Source: Protopterus annectens (lineage: Eukaryota > Chordata > Ceratodontiformes > Protopteridae). Taken from it: 64,000 nucleotides of DNA. A model generated the notes under the pieces. That model was not told the DNA's origin. It did not search any database and was given only the letters and a program-made list of their open reading frames with translations. The translations under genes and the position numbers were made by a program. Location of the stretch: positions 821,801,688 to 821,865,687 of the forward strand of contig NC_056750.1 of assembly GCF_019279795.1 (NCBI RefSeq), given 5' to 3'. Positions 13,730-24,110 of this stretch are shown in pieces; positions within the stretch are counted from its first letter, which is position 1; the number at the start of each line of letters is the position of its first letter.

Positions 13730-13777
13730 ACGCCAACGCTATGCGGGCGCCTGGCGCAAGGTTCATGAATCCCGGGG
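13730..13777. repeat. Probable right terminal inverted repeat of the Harbinger element
   Basis: GC-rich end with internal palindromes (GCGCCTGGCGC) and a final GGTTCATGAATCCCGGGG; read outward-in on the minus strand it begins CCCCGGGATTCATGAACC. Sequence composition changes immediately after it. The matching left copy is outside the window, so TIR status is inferred. Confidence 0.5.
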
Positions 13778-13955
13778 AATGACTTTTATCCTATGTATTG
13801 TATCTAACAGTGCTTTAACTTGTTTAATGTAACAGTTTTTCTGTATGTATGTATGGAGCTTTTCTCCCTGGGCCTCCGCTGAAAATGGACAAGTATCCAG
13901 TCAGACTATCCTGGTCAACAAACGTAAAATTAATTAATTAATTAATTAATTAATT
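13778..13955 (+). mobile_element. LINE-A 3' end fragment with (TTAA)n tail
   Basis: Plus-strand fragment containing GCTTTTCTCCCTGGGCCTCC and AAAATGGACAAGTATCCAGT, followed by an ATTA/TTAA microsatellite tail. The same words, reverse-complemented, form the 3' ends of the LINE-A copies at 42,479-42,580 and 50,517-50,590. It is a strongly 5'-truncated copy of that family, abutting the Harbinger end. Confidence 0.75.
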
Positions 13956-14816
13956 TGCTGGTTACTGTTTAAAATGTTAATCTGAATGTTTTTAATGTGT
14001 CTGAAAAAGATGATGTAGAACAGGAAGTAGGAGAGACTTCCTCTTTTAATGAATACTGTTTTTTTTCTACTTCCTTGTTTTGCGTTTGTTTATGGATAAA
14101 AAATGACCTGGAGTGGAGTATTCATGGTATTCTTTGTTAGATGTGGTGACAAGCTGTTTATGAGAAATTAGCAGAGTAGATTTGCTTTGTATTTGGTTTG
14201 CATCGCTGATCTGGGATGGTGGTGGCTTATTGGACAAAGGAACTATGGAGCTGGTAATATTTTTTTCTTCTCTTTGCTTGGTGTTTCCATTTTTTTATAC
14301 ATGTGTTTTGATGTGTTTTCACAGTTGAGATGTGGGTTGACCATTAAGAACTGTATTGACTATATTCTGAGGGATTTCTGTTCGTAGTTTTGAGAGAGGA
14401 CAGCTGCTTATGATTTGTGCTTGTCCTGATGGTTGTTGACTTGTATCATTGGGCTCGAGGAGAGGTTTCCCTGCTTCAACATGGCAGTTGATGATGCAGA
14501 TTTTTATGGATAGTCCAGAATGTGTGGGTGTAATCAGAACATATTCCAGTCTTCCTTCTGCAGTTTCCTCTTTGTTTCCTTCATTAGAGGACCACATTTT
14601 GTCTAGGAAATCTATAGCAAATATGTATGTATATAGCATTTTCTTTCTTCTGTCTGAATGTTCATGTCTGTTAGTTTTGATGAGGACATTTGTTTTGTTA
14701 ACCTGATGATTGTTAAATATTCTCAACTAAGTGGGTTAATTGGGTACTGCTTGTTAACCTGATGATTGTTAAATATTCTCAACTAAGTGGGTTAATTGGG
14801 TACTGCTTTTAAACAA
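13956..14816. other. Unassigned AT-rich DNA with a 56-bp tandem duplication
   Basis: No recognised gene. A 56-bp unit beginning GTTAACCTGATGATTG is duplicated head to tail at 14,697-14,752 and 14,753-14,808. A 135-codon minus-strand open frame (14,319-14,726) has no recognisable domain and I do not call it. Confidence 0.5.
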
Positions 14817-16717
14817 ATAAGCGGTGAATCCTTTATAGGTTCATAGGTAGATACTAGGCTATCTGCCCTAGGGCATTTATAAGCCTAGCCAGAGTGCATT
14901 TGGCTTCCGCCTCCCTATTAGATTAGCCTACTGTGCCTCTGTAAAGTAGGTCACAGAAGGTACCCTTTTAAGATTAGTTTGCTGTGCCTCTGTCTAGCAG
15001 GGACACAGGAGAGATCCGAGGGGTGAATTTGCGATTTCCCATCCATGCGTCCAAATTTCGCTTGAAGAGGGTCAGCGAGGGGCTATGTCTAACATGAATT
15101 GGGATTCTATTCCAGAGTGAGGGGAGCCTCTGGGAAATGAATCTGTCCTTCCAGCATGTCCTATTTATTTTTGTGCTGAGGTTTAGGTCCCTGGAGCGTG
15201 TAGCTCTAAGGGACTTGGATTTTTTGAGGTGGAGCATGTGCATTAATTCTGGGTTTGACATGGCTTTGTACGTCAGGCATAGATCGCCTCTGAGTAGGCG
15301 GTAAGCAACTGAGTAGAGCTGGAGTTTCTTTAGTCGAGCTGCATAGGACATCTGTTTGTAGCCCAAGATCCTCTTGGTGAGGTACTTTTGGGGTCTCTCC
15401 AGTTGCTGCAGGTGTCGGGTAAGGTACATCCCAAAAGGGGCATTGTATTCAATTATGGGCCTGATGAGTGACGAGTAGAGGGGCACAATGACCTCTCTTG
15501 ATCTAGATGCGAACCCTTTCGTGATAAGGTGGGCTATATCTTTCTAACCACTTTGGCTACGTGATTATCAAAGGAGAGATACTATCTACGTTGGTCCCCA
15601 AATCTCTAATTATTTCTTCCGTACTTAATGAATTACCACCTATGTGGTAATTTGTGGGCACCTTGTTTTTCCCAAAGGAGATGACTATGCACTTTTTAGC
15701 ATTTAGCTTGAGGCCATGGCTCTGGCACCAAGCATCCGTCTCTGTGAGACCCTTTTGGAGGATGTTTGTGTCAGCTGGAGATTCGATTATGGCCCCCAGT
15801 TTGCAGTCATCTGCGAACTTTGTCAGCCATAATCCCCCCGTGTTAGCCTGAACCTCAGAGAAGTATATACCGAACAAGAGAGGTCCCAGGACTGAGCCCT
15901 GTGGGACGCCACTTGTAACTGGTTTGGATTCGGACATGGCACCTGCGATTCTGACCATGTGGGTTCTATCTCTGAGCCAGTTCGCAACCCATCTTGTGAT
16001 ATAGGGGTTGATATTTAAGCTGGTAAGCTTATTTATGATGCCTGAGTGGGGTATTGTGTCGAAGGCTTTTGCGAGGTCCAGGGTAGGCTGTGTGGACTAC
16101 CTTGCCCTCATCTATGGCTTTGGTAACGGTTTCAAAGAAATCAACTAGGTTTAAGAGGCAAGATCTGCCCTTAACAAAGCTGAATTGGGTAGGGTCCAGT
16201 GTCTGGAGGCTCCCAATGTCTTTGTTTATGAGTTCCATGATAATACGCTCTATAGCTTTACAGACCAGACTAGTCGGGCTTATGGGGCGATAGTTTCCGG
16301 GTTCCATTGTGGCACCACTTTGTGGAGTGGGACCACTGTAGCTGTACACCATTCTTTGGGTACATATCCTGTAGTAAGGCTAAGTTTGAAGTGACTTAAT
16401 GTGAGGGTTCAGTTCTTCCTGGAGCTCGTGTAAGACACAGCCTGGGACACCGTCCGGTCCCGTAGATGCTGTGCTTTTTGCTTTGGAGAGGGCAGCTTTC
16501 ACCTGTGCATCTGTGATGTCAGGGAGGTTACATTCAGTTGGGATAGGCATTTGCTCCTTTGGGGGGGAGAAGTTTGCGCTGAATCTGTCTGCCAGGATGT
16601 TGGCTATGTCTGTAAGTTCGGTATATTTTGTACCGTTATGCAACAATTCAGAGCATATCTGGGAGTTTCCGCCCATGTTCCTGACATAACTAAAGAAGGC
16701 CTTGTGATTATCTTTAT
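14817..16717 (-). mobile_element. LINE-B copy 1 (CR1-type), 5'-truncated
   Basis: Minus-strand LINE. Broken frames read as CR1-type reverse transcriptase in order: NYRPISPTSLVCKAIERIIM (~16,300), SGVPQGSVLGPLLF (~15,900), a FADDCKLGAI catalytic box (~15,810), LNAKKCIVISFGKNKVPTN (~15,680), then the C-terminal region with SSLIRPIIEYNAPFGMYLTR (~15,450). The LAKAFD block is damaged. The 3' end is the family tail, read on plus as TAGGTTCATAGGTAGATACT. Homology to other copies stops near 16,717 within the region before RT, so it is 5'-truncated. TTTAAACAA occurs at both flanks (14,808-14,816 and 16,724-16,732) and is a likely target-site duplication. At least three frame breaks; dead. Confidence 0.85.
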
Positions 16718-17815
16718 GCTTTGTTTAAACAATTCTGGACAGGTATAAGTCACACTGTTTTAAGTAAGGAAGACTAAACTGATAATAGCACTGTTCTGGT
16801 ATATTATAGCAGCACTACTACAACATGTTTCACAAAGAGAGCTGAGTCTATATAATAAACTAAAGCATATCAGAGTAAATTCCAAGTAAAATGATAACAG
16901 TAATTTTTGTTGAAGCAACCTTATATGAAAAAAAAAAAGGTTTCATATAGTGCTGACAAAGCAACATTTAACTTATTACTTCCTGAAATGATTTATAGTG
17001 TTGCGTTTTACTGCATCTCATCTGTCTTCTTCTGACTATATTTATAAAAGAGTAATGAGATTAACATTTCAGAAAACACGTCTTGTTATTACATGTCAGA
17101 CTTTCAAAGTTCTTCCATTTTAGGTAAATTCAGCATTGTGGCTGCTAGTATCACAACTCTTTATGTTATGTATTAGATGCTGCAAACTAGTTAGTATTTT
17201 CCTTACATTACCTTTGATTTTCACTGCTATATAGATGTTAGTAATGCATACTTAGTCTGAATGGACAGTCTATAGTGATGAAAGACAATCTGTATTTAAA
17301 AAAAGTCAGATTACAATTTTCCATAGTTAGCTTTTATGAATACGTTTTCAAAATATCAGAAATCCAATGAATAACACAAATATAATTGTACTATTGTGGA
17401 GTGTCATATATTAAAGGTAGTGCTTCGTATGTCTTCACTTTCTCCAGCTGTAATGGCTAATGTATAAAATTAGGTAAAATATAATATAATGTACCTGAAT
17501 CTTAGCCATTTCTATACCGATGGTTTCTTCTTACATTTTTACTTAGCATTTGAAGTGAATCTCACTCACCAAGGATGCCCTTCAGAAGGATGGAAGATTT
17601 TAAAGTAAACTGACAGCCTTGAATTTATAACTTTTCGCAGTTGTTGTTTTTGTTACCCATAATGTGTTCTCTTTTGCTACAGCATTTAAATGAATTGATT
17701 TAGAAAAAAGCACTTCTTTCCCCAAGAAATAAAAGAATAATTTGCACTGCTGCTTTGAGTTTTGTCACTAGAGGGCAGCAAACTTCCAGTTCTATTCTCT
17801 TTCTTTTAAAAGAAT
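16718..17815. other. AT-rich DNA, no gene seen
   Basis: Unstructured AT-rich sequence with no long frames on either strand and no recognised repeat other than short homopolymers. Confidence 0.6.
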
Positions 17816-17829
17816 TACTGGCAGAATTC

Positions 17830-18149
17830 ATGGTGGTGCAACAGTTAGTGTTGTCACCTCACAGCAAGAGGTTCTCCAGTTTGATCCTCGGCTGGGGTGC
17901 CTTCTGTGTGGAGTCTGCATGTCCTCCCTGTAGTTGCATGGGTTTCCTCCAGGTGTTTTGGTTTCATCCCAAAGACATGCTGTAGGTGGATTGGACATTC
18001 TAAATTGGCCCTAGGTGTGAGTGCATGCCTGTGTGTGCCTTCTGTCTAAGGTTGGGCTGGACTCGACACTGTAAAACTCCACTGCCAATCATGAGCGGAC
18101 AGATGATCCACTGTGGCAATCCCTAACCGGGAAATGCCAGAAGAAGAAG
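17830..18149 (+). mobile_element. SINE-2, V-SINE-type, complete with target-site duplication
   Basis: tRNA-like head (GGTGGTGCAACAGTTAGTG, degenerate B box GTTTGATCCTC), then the central segment conserved in V-SINEs (GGTTTCCTCC and CCAAAGACATGC at ~17,940-17,980). The tail has CCACTGTGGCAATCCCTAAC and ends (AGA)n. It is flanked by an exact 14-bp duplication TACTGGCAGAATTC at 17,816-17,829 and 18,150-18,163, which fixes both ends. The tail resembles the 3' end of the RTE-like LINE fragment at 29,161-29,840, its probable mobilising partner. Confidence 0.88.
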
Positions 18150-18163
18150 TACTGGCAGAATTC

Positions 18164-19024
18164 CTTTATAAAAGATTTAACAATTTAGTATTAAGTTGAC
18201 TGGACAGACTAAGTAATGCTATACTGTGTATTTCCATTATGTTTCAAGAATGCACACATATCCTAGCTCTACAAGCTATGGTAATTTTTTAAATATGCCC
18301 TTACTTGGTACAGCTAGTAGCTTCACATACAGCACTCCTTGTAATGTCATTTAGGTCTATCCTCTATCAGTTTTTTTGTAGTTTTTTACTGGCGATCAGA
18401 CCTCATAATTATGGCATAGCCCCATCATCAGGGTACAACTGCCTTGTCATCAGGAATCCCTAGTCTCCTGGAGTGGGTGCTCCTACAAAATCCTTCTTTC
18501 TCACCACTTCCATCCTGTTCTCCTTCAGTGCCTCAACATCTAGTTGACCTTATATTGTCTGGGTGGCAAACAGAGTTCATCCTATTACATTATGAAACCA
18601 GATCAGCACAATTGTCTTTGATGCTTGGAAGATTATAAGTTGTGGGTTTTATTGTTCCATACCAGATCATGGTTGCATTTACTGACATCTCAGTGCAGTC
18701 ACGAAGGTGTTGTATCTAAAAGGTGTCAAATTTTAATAGGATGATAAACCAGATTTGTTATCTGATAAAATTTAAGTTCATGTGTTCATAAGTATAAATT
18801 AGACAAGTAATCATGAAGGCCTTTGTATGACCATTGTTCAAAATATAGTTTTATATGAATACGTTCACATATGTAGTAGTGTTTTAGATATGATAGATAC
18901 AAATTACTTCTAGTTTACTTTATTAGACATCTGCTCTGATGCCCTGTGTTTGTGTTGGGTGGGTACTTCAGTTAAAACTTATAATCACTTCCAAATAAAA
19001 GGGGTTTGATAACTGTACAAGTAT
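18164..19024. other. AT-rich DNA, no gene seen
   Basis: No frames, motifs or repeats that I can support. Confidence 0.55.
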
Positions 19025-20257
19025 TATAGGTTCATAGGTGTTCATAGGTGTTTACTAGGCTAACAACCACAAGTATCTTTTTAAGCCTAGCCATGCAACC
19101 AAAATCTCTGACAAGTTCTGATACTCTTGACTTGATAAGTGTAAGCTTAGGCCTGGGAGATGAACCATTTATAGGTTACCTCTTTGCATTAGAGACATAG
19201 GTGCCAAACTAGGGATGAAGGTGCCAAACTAGGGATGAATTTTCTGTTTCCCATCCAATTGGGTTAGGGAGGAACTCTGCTTCACATGGATGGGGAGCCT
19301 ATTCCATAGACGGGGTAGTCTCTGGAATACATACCTATCTCAAAAGCAGGTCCTATTTATATCACAGGCAATAAGTCTTTAAAACAGGAAAGTCTGGCAC
19401 TGTTTGCTTTGTGGATATGCAGGAGGTCCCTCAGTGTGGGATTTGACAGTGCCCTGTATGCCAGGCATAGATCTCACCGCAAAAGCCTGTAGGAGACAGA
19501 ATACAGGCATAGGGCCTTGAGGTGGTCTGCATAGGACAGATTACTTACTTAATTATTCTTTTAGTGAGGAACCTCTGTGGACATTCCAGTTGTTGGATAT
19601 GCCTGGTTGGTTACATACCAAAGGGGGCATTGTACTCAATGATAGATCTGATGAATGCTGAATACAGTGGAACAATGACTTCCTTGGAATTAGATGCCAT
19701 ACCTTTGTTTATAAGTTGCGCAACATAGAATGATTTTCTCACCAATGTAGACACATGATGATCAAAGGCTAGATTACCATCTATGTGTGTTCCTAAGTCC
19801 CTGACTACTGTGTTAGCTCTATGGGGTGTGGTGTAAATATGATAATTACCAGGGATGGATGACTTCCCAAAGGATACTGTTATGCATTTCTTGGCATTTA
19901 GTTTTAGTCCATGGCTCTGACACCAGTTGTTTCTCTATGTCAGCCCCTCCTGGAGAATATTTGTGTCAGTGTGAGATTCAATGACAGCTCCTGATTTGCA
20001 ATCATCTGCAAATTTAGTCAGCCAGAGACCACTGACATTGGCCTTGACTTCTGAGAAGTAAATGCCAAAAAGGAGCGGTCCAAGGATTGATCCCTGAAGG
20101 ACTCCACTTGTAAATGGCCACTTTGTAGAGATGGACTACCCAATTCTAACTTCCTGGGTACTGTCTGTGAGCCAGTTGGCTATCCACCAGGTGACATACG
20201 GGTTTGTACCTAACCTCTTGAGTTTGTCAACAATGCCCGAATGGGGTATTGTCAAAG

Positions 20258-20735
20258 CATCTATATTACAAGATCAAATGCTTAGATGATCAAACACCTA
20301 AATATCGAACTTGTAATGTTGTTTGAATGTCAAATGGTGCAGGAAAGCATGTCGGTTGGCCACAGGTAAAAGTAACTTTACACCCAAACTAAATGGGGGG
20401 GCTTCACCCCCTACACTCCCTGACATGGGGAGGAGTTACCCCCCATCCCCCAACTAAATATACCAACTCCAAGATCACTCTACAGTAGACAAAAGGGCAA
20501 AATCCGGTGAACGGCCAAGGGAAATATTTCCCTGCATTAAATTGGCCATTCACTGTCTTTTGCTTTCGATATTATAGGTTCATAGATTAGTACTAAGCTA
20601 ACTGCCCTTGTGAGCCATTTTAAGCCTAGCCAATTATCCCTTGTGAGACTCAAACCCTGCACCTTGTGTTTGTAAGGCAAACACCTTAACCAGGTGTTCA
20701 ATCACCTAAGCATTCAATCTTGTAATATAGACCCA
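20258..20735. mobile_element. Short TIR element (MITE-like), family T, in LINE-B copy 2
   Basis: Ends are inverted: left CTATATTACAAGATCAAATG and right, reverse-complemented, CTATATTACAAGATTGAATG, extending ~40 bp. The flanks carry an 8-bp near-duplication, TGTCAAAG (20,250-20,257) and TGTCAAAT (20,736-20,743). Comparison with LINE-B copies 3 and 4 shows one copy of that LINE sequence at the empty site. The 8-bp duplication suggests hAT-type mobilisation. It carries no coding capacity and contains a truncated SINE-1. Confidence 0.75.
20575..20697 (-). mobile_element. SINE-1 (tRNA-derived, LINE-B tail), 5'-truncated
   Basis: Minus-strand SINE within the TIR element. The B box reads GGGTTTGAGTC on the minus strand (complement of ~20,647-20,657), with the anticodon-loop region GCCTTACAAAC. 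The 3' part is the LINE-B tail (GGCTAGGCTTAAAATGGCTC... to CTATGAACCTATAAT). The head is cut in the A-box region, where the host element's TIR begins. Confidence 0.75.
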
Positions 20736-22499
20736 TGTCAAATGCCTTGGTCAGGTCAAAGTAGGCAGTGTGAACGATTTTGCCCTCATCCATTGCTTTG
20801 GTGAGCTTCTCAAAGAAGTCCACCTGGTTGAAGAGGAAAGATCTACCCTTGACAAAAAACAAACTGGGTTGGGTCCAGTGTCTGGAGGTTTACTATATCT
20901 CTATTGATCATCTCTATGATAATTCTTTCCATGGCTTCACATATAAGACTAGTGAAACTTATGGGTCTGTAGTTTCCAGGGTCTGTAGATGGCCCACCTT
21001 TATGCAGAGGGATGACTATTGCCTTTCTCCATTCATGAGGCATGAAGCCTGTTTGGAGGCTACAGTTAAATAGTAATTCCAGAGGCCCTGATAGGTTATG
21101 TTTCATGCTATTTAGAAAACATTCTGGGATACTGTCTGGGTCCATTGATGCAAAGTTCTTGGTCTTAGAGAGAGCATTAAGGACCTGTTCCCTAGTGATA
21201 GTAGGGGAGCTATATTTGATGATATTTCCCCGAGTCTAGGTTGGGGGGGGGAGTAACGTTCCCGAGTCTAGGTTGGGGGGGGAGTAACGTTGGAACTGAA
21301 TTTATCAGACAGGAGGTTTGTTATATCTTCTGGTTCAGTATAGATGGTTCCACTTACAATTACCTCTGCATGCAATTGTGTATTGCCTTTGAGGTTGCAA
21401 ACATAGATAAAGAATGCTTTGTGGCTGTCCTTGGCCTGGGAGGCCAAACTTACCTCAAATTTGGCTTTGGTAGACTTCATTTGTCCTCCGAGTCATTTGT
21501 TTAGTTTGATGAGAATGCTTTTATCCTGCTGGGTGCTGCACCTCCTAATTTTTGCCATAATTTTCTTCCTCCTGTTATACATCCAATTGATTTTGTGATT
21601 CCACCAGGGTGGCTTATTTTTTGAGTTAGTCCTGTACTTCTTCCTGGTGGGTACAGCTGCCTCTATGCAGCTATTAACATGCTTGAACAGGGTTTCTGTG
21701 AACAGTTATTCATGGGCAGAAGTGTTCTCAGGGTTTATAGGGGCTTGATATTTTGCCAGGGTCTCACTTAATAGCAGGAGGTTAGCCTTAGAATAGTTCC
21801 TGATTATTCCCGGTTGAGCTGGGGGTCTGGGTTTTATTTTTGCTCAAAGGAGACCATTTTGTGGTCTGACCTTATCAGGGAAGGAATTACAGTAAGAGGT
21901 GTGCAGCACTCTTCCATATTAGTGAGGACCAGATCCAGTATGGTTGCACCCCTGGTTGGTGTATTGACTATCTGGACCAGGGAGCTTGTGTTTACAAAAT
22001 CCAGGAATTTCTGTGCATGTGCATTTGATGTCATATGAGATTGTCAGTTAATAGTGGGGTAATTAAACTCACCCAGGAATATGGTATTGGGTTGGATGGT
22101 TAGTGTTTCTAATAAGTTTGAATACATGGTATGGGTTTCATCTGTGTCATAGAGGGTGGACCTATAGCTTGCAAGGAAGAAGTATTGGATTTTACCTATG
22201 GTGATTTGAACATGGAGCAGCTCAAGTGCATTATCCTGTTTGACCATTCCTGAAGTATATTTATTTTTGATGTAAATAGAGACACCTCCACCTTTAGTCC
22301 CTGCCTGTGAAGTAGCTCATCTAAATGTCTGGAAGGCATTATATCCTTGCACTGCTGGTGTGTTCTCCACAGCTTTAAACCACATCTCAGAGATCACACA
22401 GACATCAGAATTTTCTAGGGTAAACAGAGCTTCCAGGGAGTGGAGTTTTTTGTTTAGGCTCCTAGCATTGAGCAGTAATACCTTTAGATTTTCTTGGTT

Positions 22500-24060
22500 T
22501 TAATTTGCTATTTCGGAAGTACTTTCAGTTTGGCATTGCCTAAAAAGGCACTATGGGGAAAGACAATGTTTTAGCTAATATTGAAAAGCCTAGAGGGGAG
22601 AGGTGCAGATCATCTCTGGCAAAGCAGCATGGACTGTTGACCATCTCCTTCCATGCTGACAAATATTGCACCCCCTTAGAATGACACCAGAAGCTAAGCC
22701 AGTTATTAAAGTCAATCATCTTTTGTTCATATTGTGGCATCATCCTTGGAGAAGGTAAAATGCTGCTCAATGCTAGGCTCACACCAGCCTGAGACACATA
22801 TTCTGAGAGCTCTGTGATGTCTCTCTTCATATAGTCTAGGGAGGTACATCTCAGGTCATTTACTTCCACATGGACTATGACTGTGTAGGTCTATATTAAA
22901 AGAACGAATGTTTACTTACCCGAATACCTAAATGCTGATACATCTTCATTGAACCGTGAAAACATTGATCATCCAAAAGCACGAAATAGGAAATGTCGAA
23001 TCATCATGGTTGGCCCTTCTGTGGTACAGCTACGTAAGGTAAGTGTGCGATAGTTATGGACTTTAGGGTTAGGATGTGGGTTAAGATAAGTGCATAGATG
23101 GTAATATATGTTAGATTTAGTGCGGGTTAAGGTAAGTGCATAGATGGTAATGTATGTTAGATTTAGTGCAGGGTTAGAAGTAGGGTTTTGTTAAGTGTAT
23201 GTGTGTGGGTTATTTAGTCTGTTTGGGTATAGCTTTTTAAGGTAAGTGTGCGATAGTTACGGACCTTAGGGTTAGGGTGCGGGTTAAGTGCATACATGGT
23301 GGTATATGCAAGATTTAGTATAGGGTAAGAAGTAGGGTTCAATTTAGGGTTAGAAGTAGGGTTTTGGTTAGTGTATGTATGTGGTGTATTTAGTTTGTTT
23401 GTGTAGGTAGTATGTAGCAGGCAGTGGGGTGGGACAACTATGATGGTTCGACTTTTTGAATTTTACGGTTTAGGGCGTTCGGTGTATTTGCGGTTCGCGG
23501 AATATGTGCCGGCGTTTAGGTATTCGGGTGAGTAAACGTTCATGCTTATAATATAGACCTGACTGTGTCATATTGATAATCGTCCAATGACCTGAGTGCA
23601 TGCATAATGTGATGAATCCTAGCCCCTGATAATCAACTGACCGTAACATTCTCCTTATTCAGCATGGTAACAGGGACATCAGTGTGTCTCACGATGGAGT
23701 CTCCAATAACTATAATGTTGGATTGTGTGTTGAGTTGCCTTATGGACTTACAGGTAGAGGTTCCATGAGATGTAGCTCTATGTGTTGATGTGGGTGTTAT
23801 TTTGAAAGAGTGCTTTTGGGGCTGCTAAGGGTATTTCTTATGTGTACTTTGTCTAGAAGGTCTGTGATAAGAAGGTTACATGTAAGTGCCTCAGTATATG
23901 TGGGTGTATATGTCTGCTTTGAATTGTGCGTGACGGGTGCAGCATGTGTACTACTGACAACCCTTTTGACATTCGGAGTACTTTTATGTGAGAGATTTGC
24001 CTCCAGTGATGTGTAAATACATCTCTTGCATACCATATCAGTTTGTTTGAGAATTAACTG
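22500..24060 (-). pseudogene. LINE-B ORF1 remnant (SGNH esterase type), split by a TIR element
   Basis: CR1-group ORF1 proteins can carry an SGNH/GDSL esterase domain. Here the minus strand shows the nucleophile block IIVIGDSIVR (~23,720), a VNDLRCTSLDYMKRD block (~22,860) matching the GxND block, and the C-terminal DDLHLSPLGFSILAK block (~22,590), matching the Asp-x-x-His dyad as DDLHLS. A Cys-containing N-terminal part lies at 23,797-24,036. The 674-bp TIR element separates the nucleophile block from the rest, and several stops are present, so no functional product is expected. Confidence 0.7.
22887..23560. mobile_element. Short TIR element (MITE-like), family T, in LINE-B ORF1
   Basis: 674 bp with inverted ends of ~50 bp: left AGGTCTATATTAAAAGAACG; right, reverse-complemented, AGGTCTATATTATAAGCATG. 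Both continue into ACCCGAATACCTAAA. Exact 8-bp duplication GACTGTGT at 22,879-22,886 and 23,561-23,568. The equivalent site in LINE-B copy 4 (near 37,150) is uninterrupted. The interior has tandem-like GGGTTAGG and TAAGTGCATAGATGG repeats and no coding frame. TIR words and 8-bp duplication match the element at 20,258. Confidence 0.88.
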
Positions 24061-24110
24061 GTTGTCTATTTCTATATTGCCTCAGGATGCCCATATCCAC
24101 CAAGTCAATA

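Larger units (their letters stand above)
1..13777 (-). mobile_element. Giant Harbinger (PIF/Harbinger) DNA transposon, left end outside window
   Basis: Two proteins that travel together in Harbinger transposons lie on the minus strand about 9 kb apart: a DDE transposase (11,132-12,289) and a MYB/SANT-like DNA-binding protein (exon 1,741-2,152). Base composition is unusual and continuous across the stretch, rich in TG/CA and TGTACA/ACATGT words and poor in A or T runs. It changes abruptly near 13,777 to ordinary AT-rich DNA. The right edge carries GC-rich sequence ending in an inverted GGTTCATGAATCCCGGGG, which resembles the terminal inverted repeats of vertebrate Harbinger elements. The matching left end is not in the window, so the element exceeds 13.7 kb, long for a family usually of a few kb. 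Inference: one element; it could instead be two adjacent related elements. Confidence 0.7.
19025..24110 (-). mobile_element. LINE-B copy 2 (CR1-type), near full length, decayed
   Basis: Minus-strand LINE of ~3.9 kb after removing two inserted TIR elements (20,258-20,735 and 22,887-23,560). Order from its 5' end: ORF1 (~24,060-22,500), endonuclease-like region (~22,400-21,850) with LGEFNYPTIN, RT (~21,150-19,900) with NYRPISFTSLICEAMERIII and an antisense GVPQGS-like block near 20,100, RT C-terminus (~19,650), and the 3' tail at 19,028 reading TAGGTTCATAGG on plus. Many stops and frameshifts, more than in copies 1, 3 or 4, so an older insertion. Confidence 0.8.

Noticed and set aside
14319-14726. 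Minus-strand 135-codon open frame
   Set aside because: No recognisable domain, no neighbouring element support; kept as unassigned DNA.
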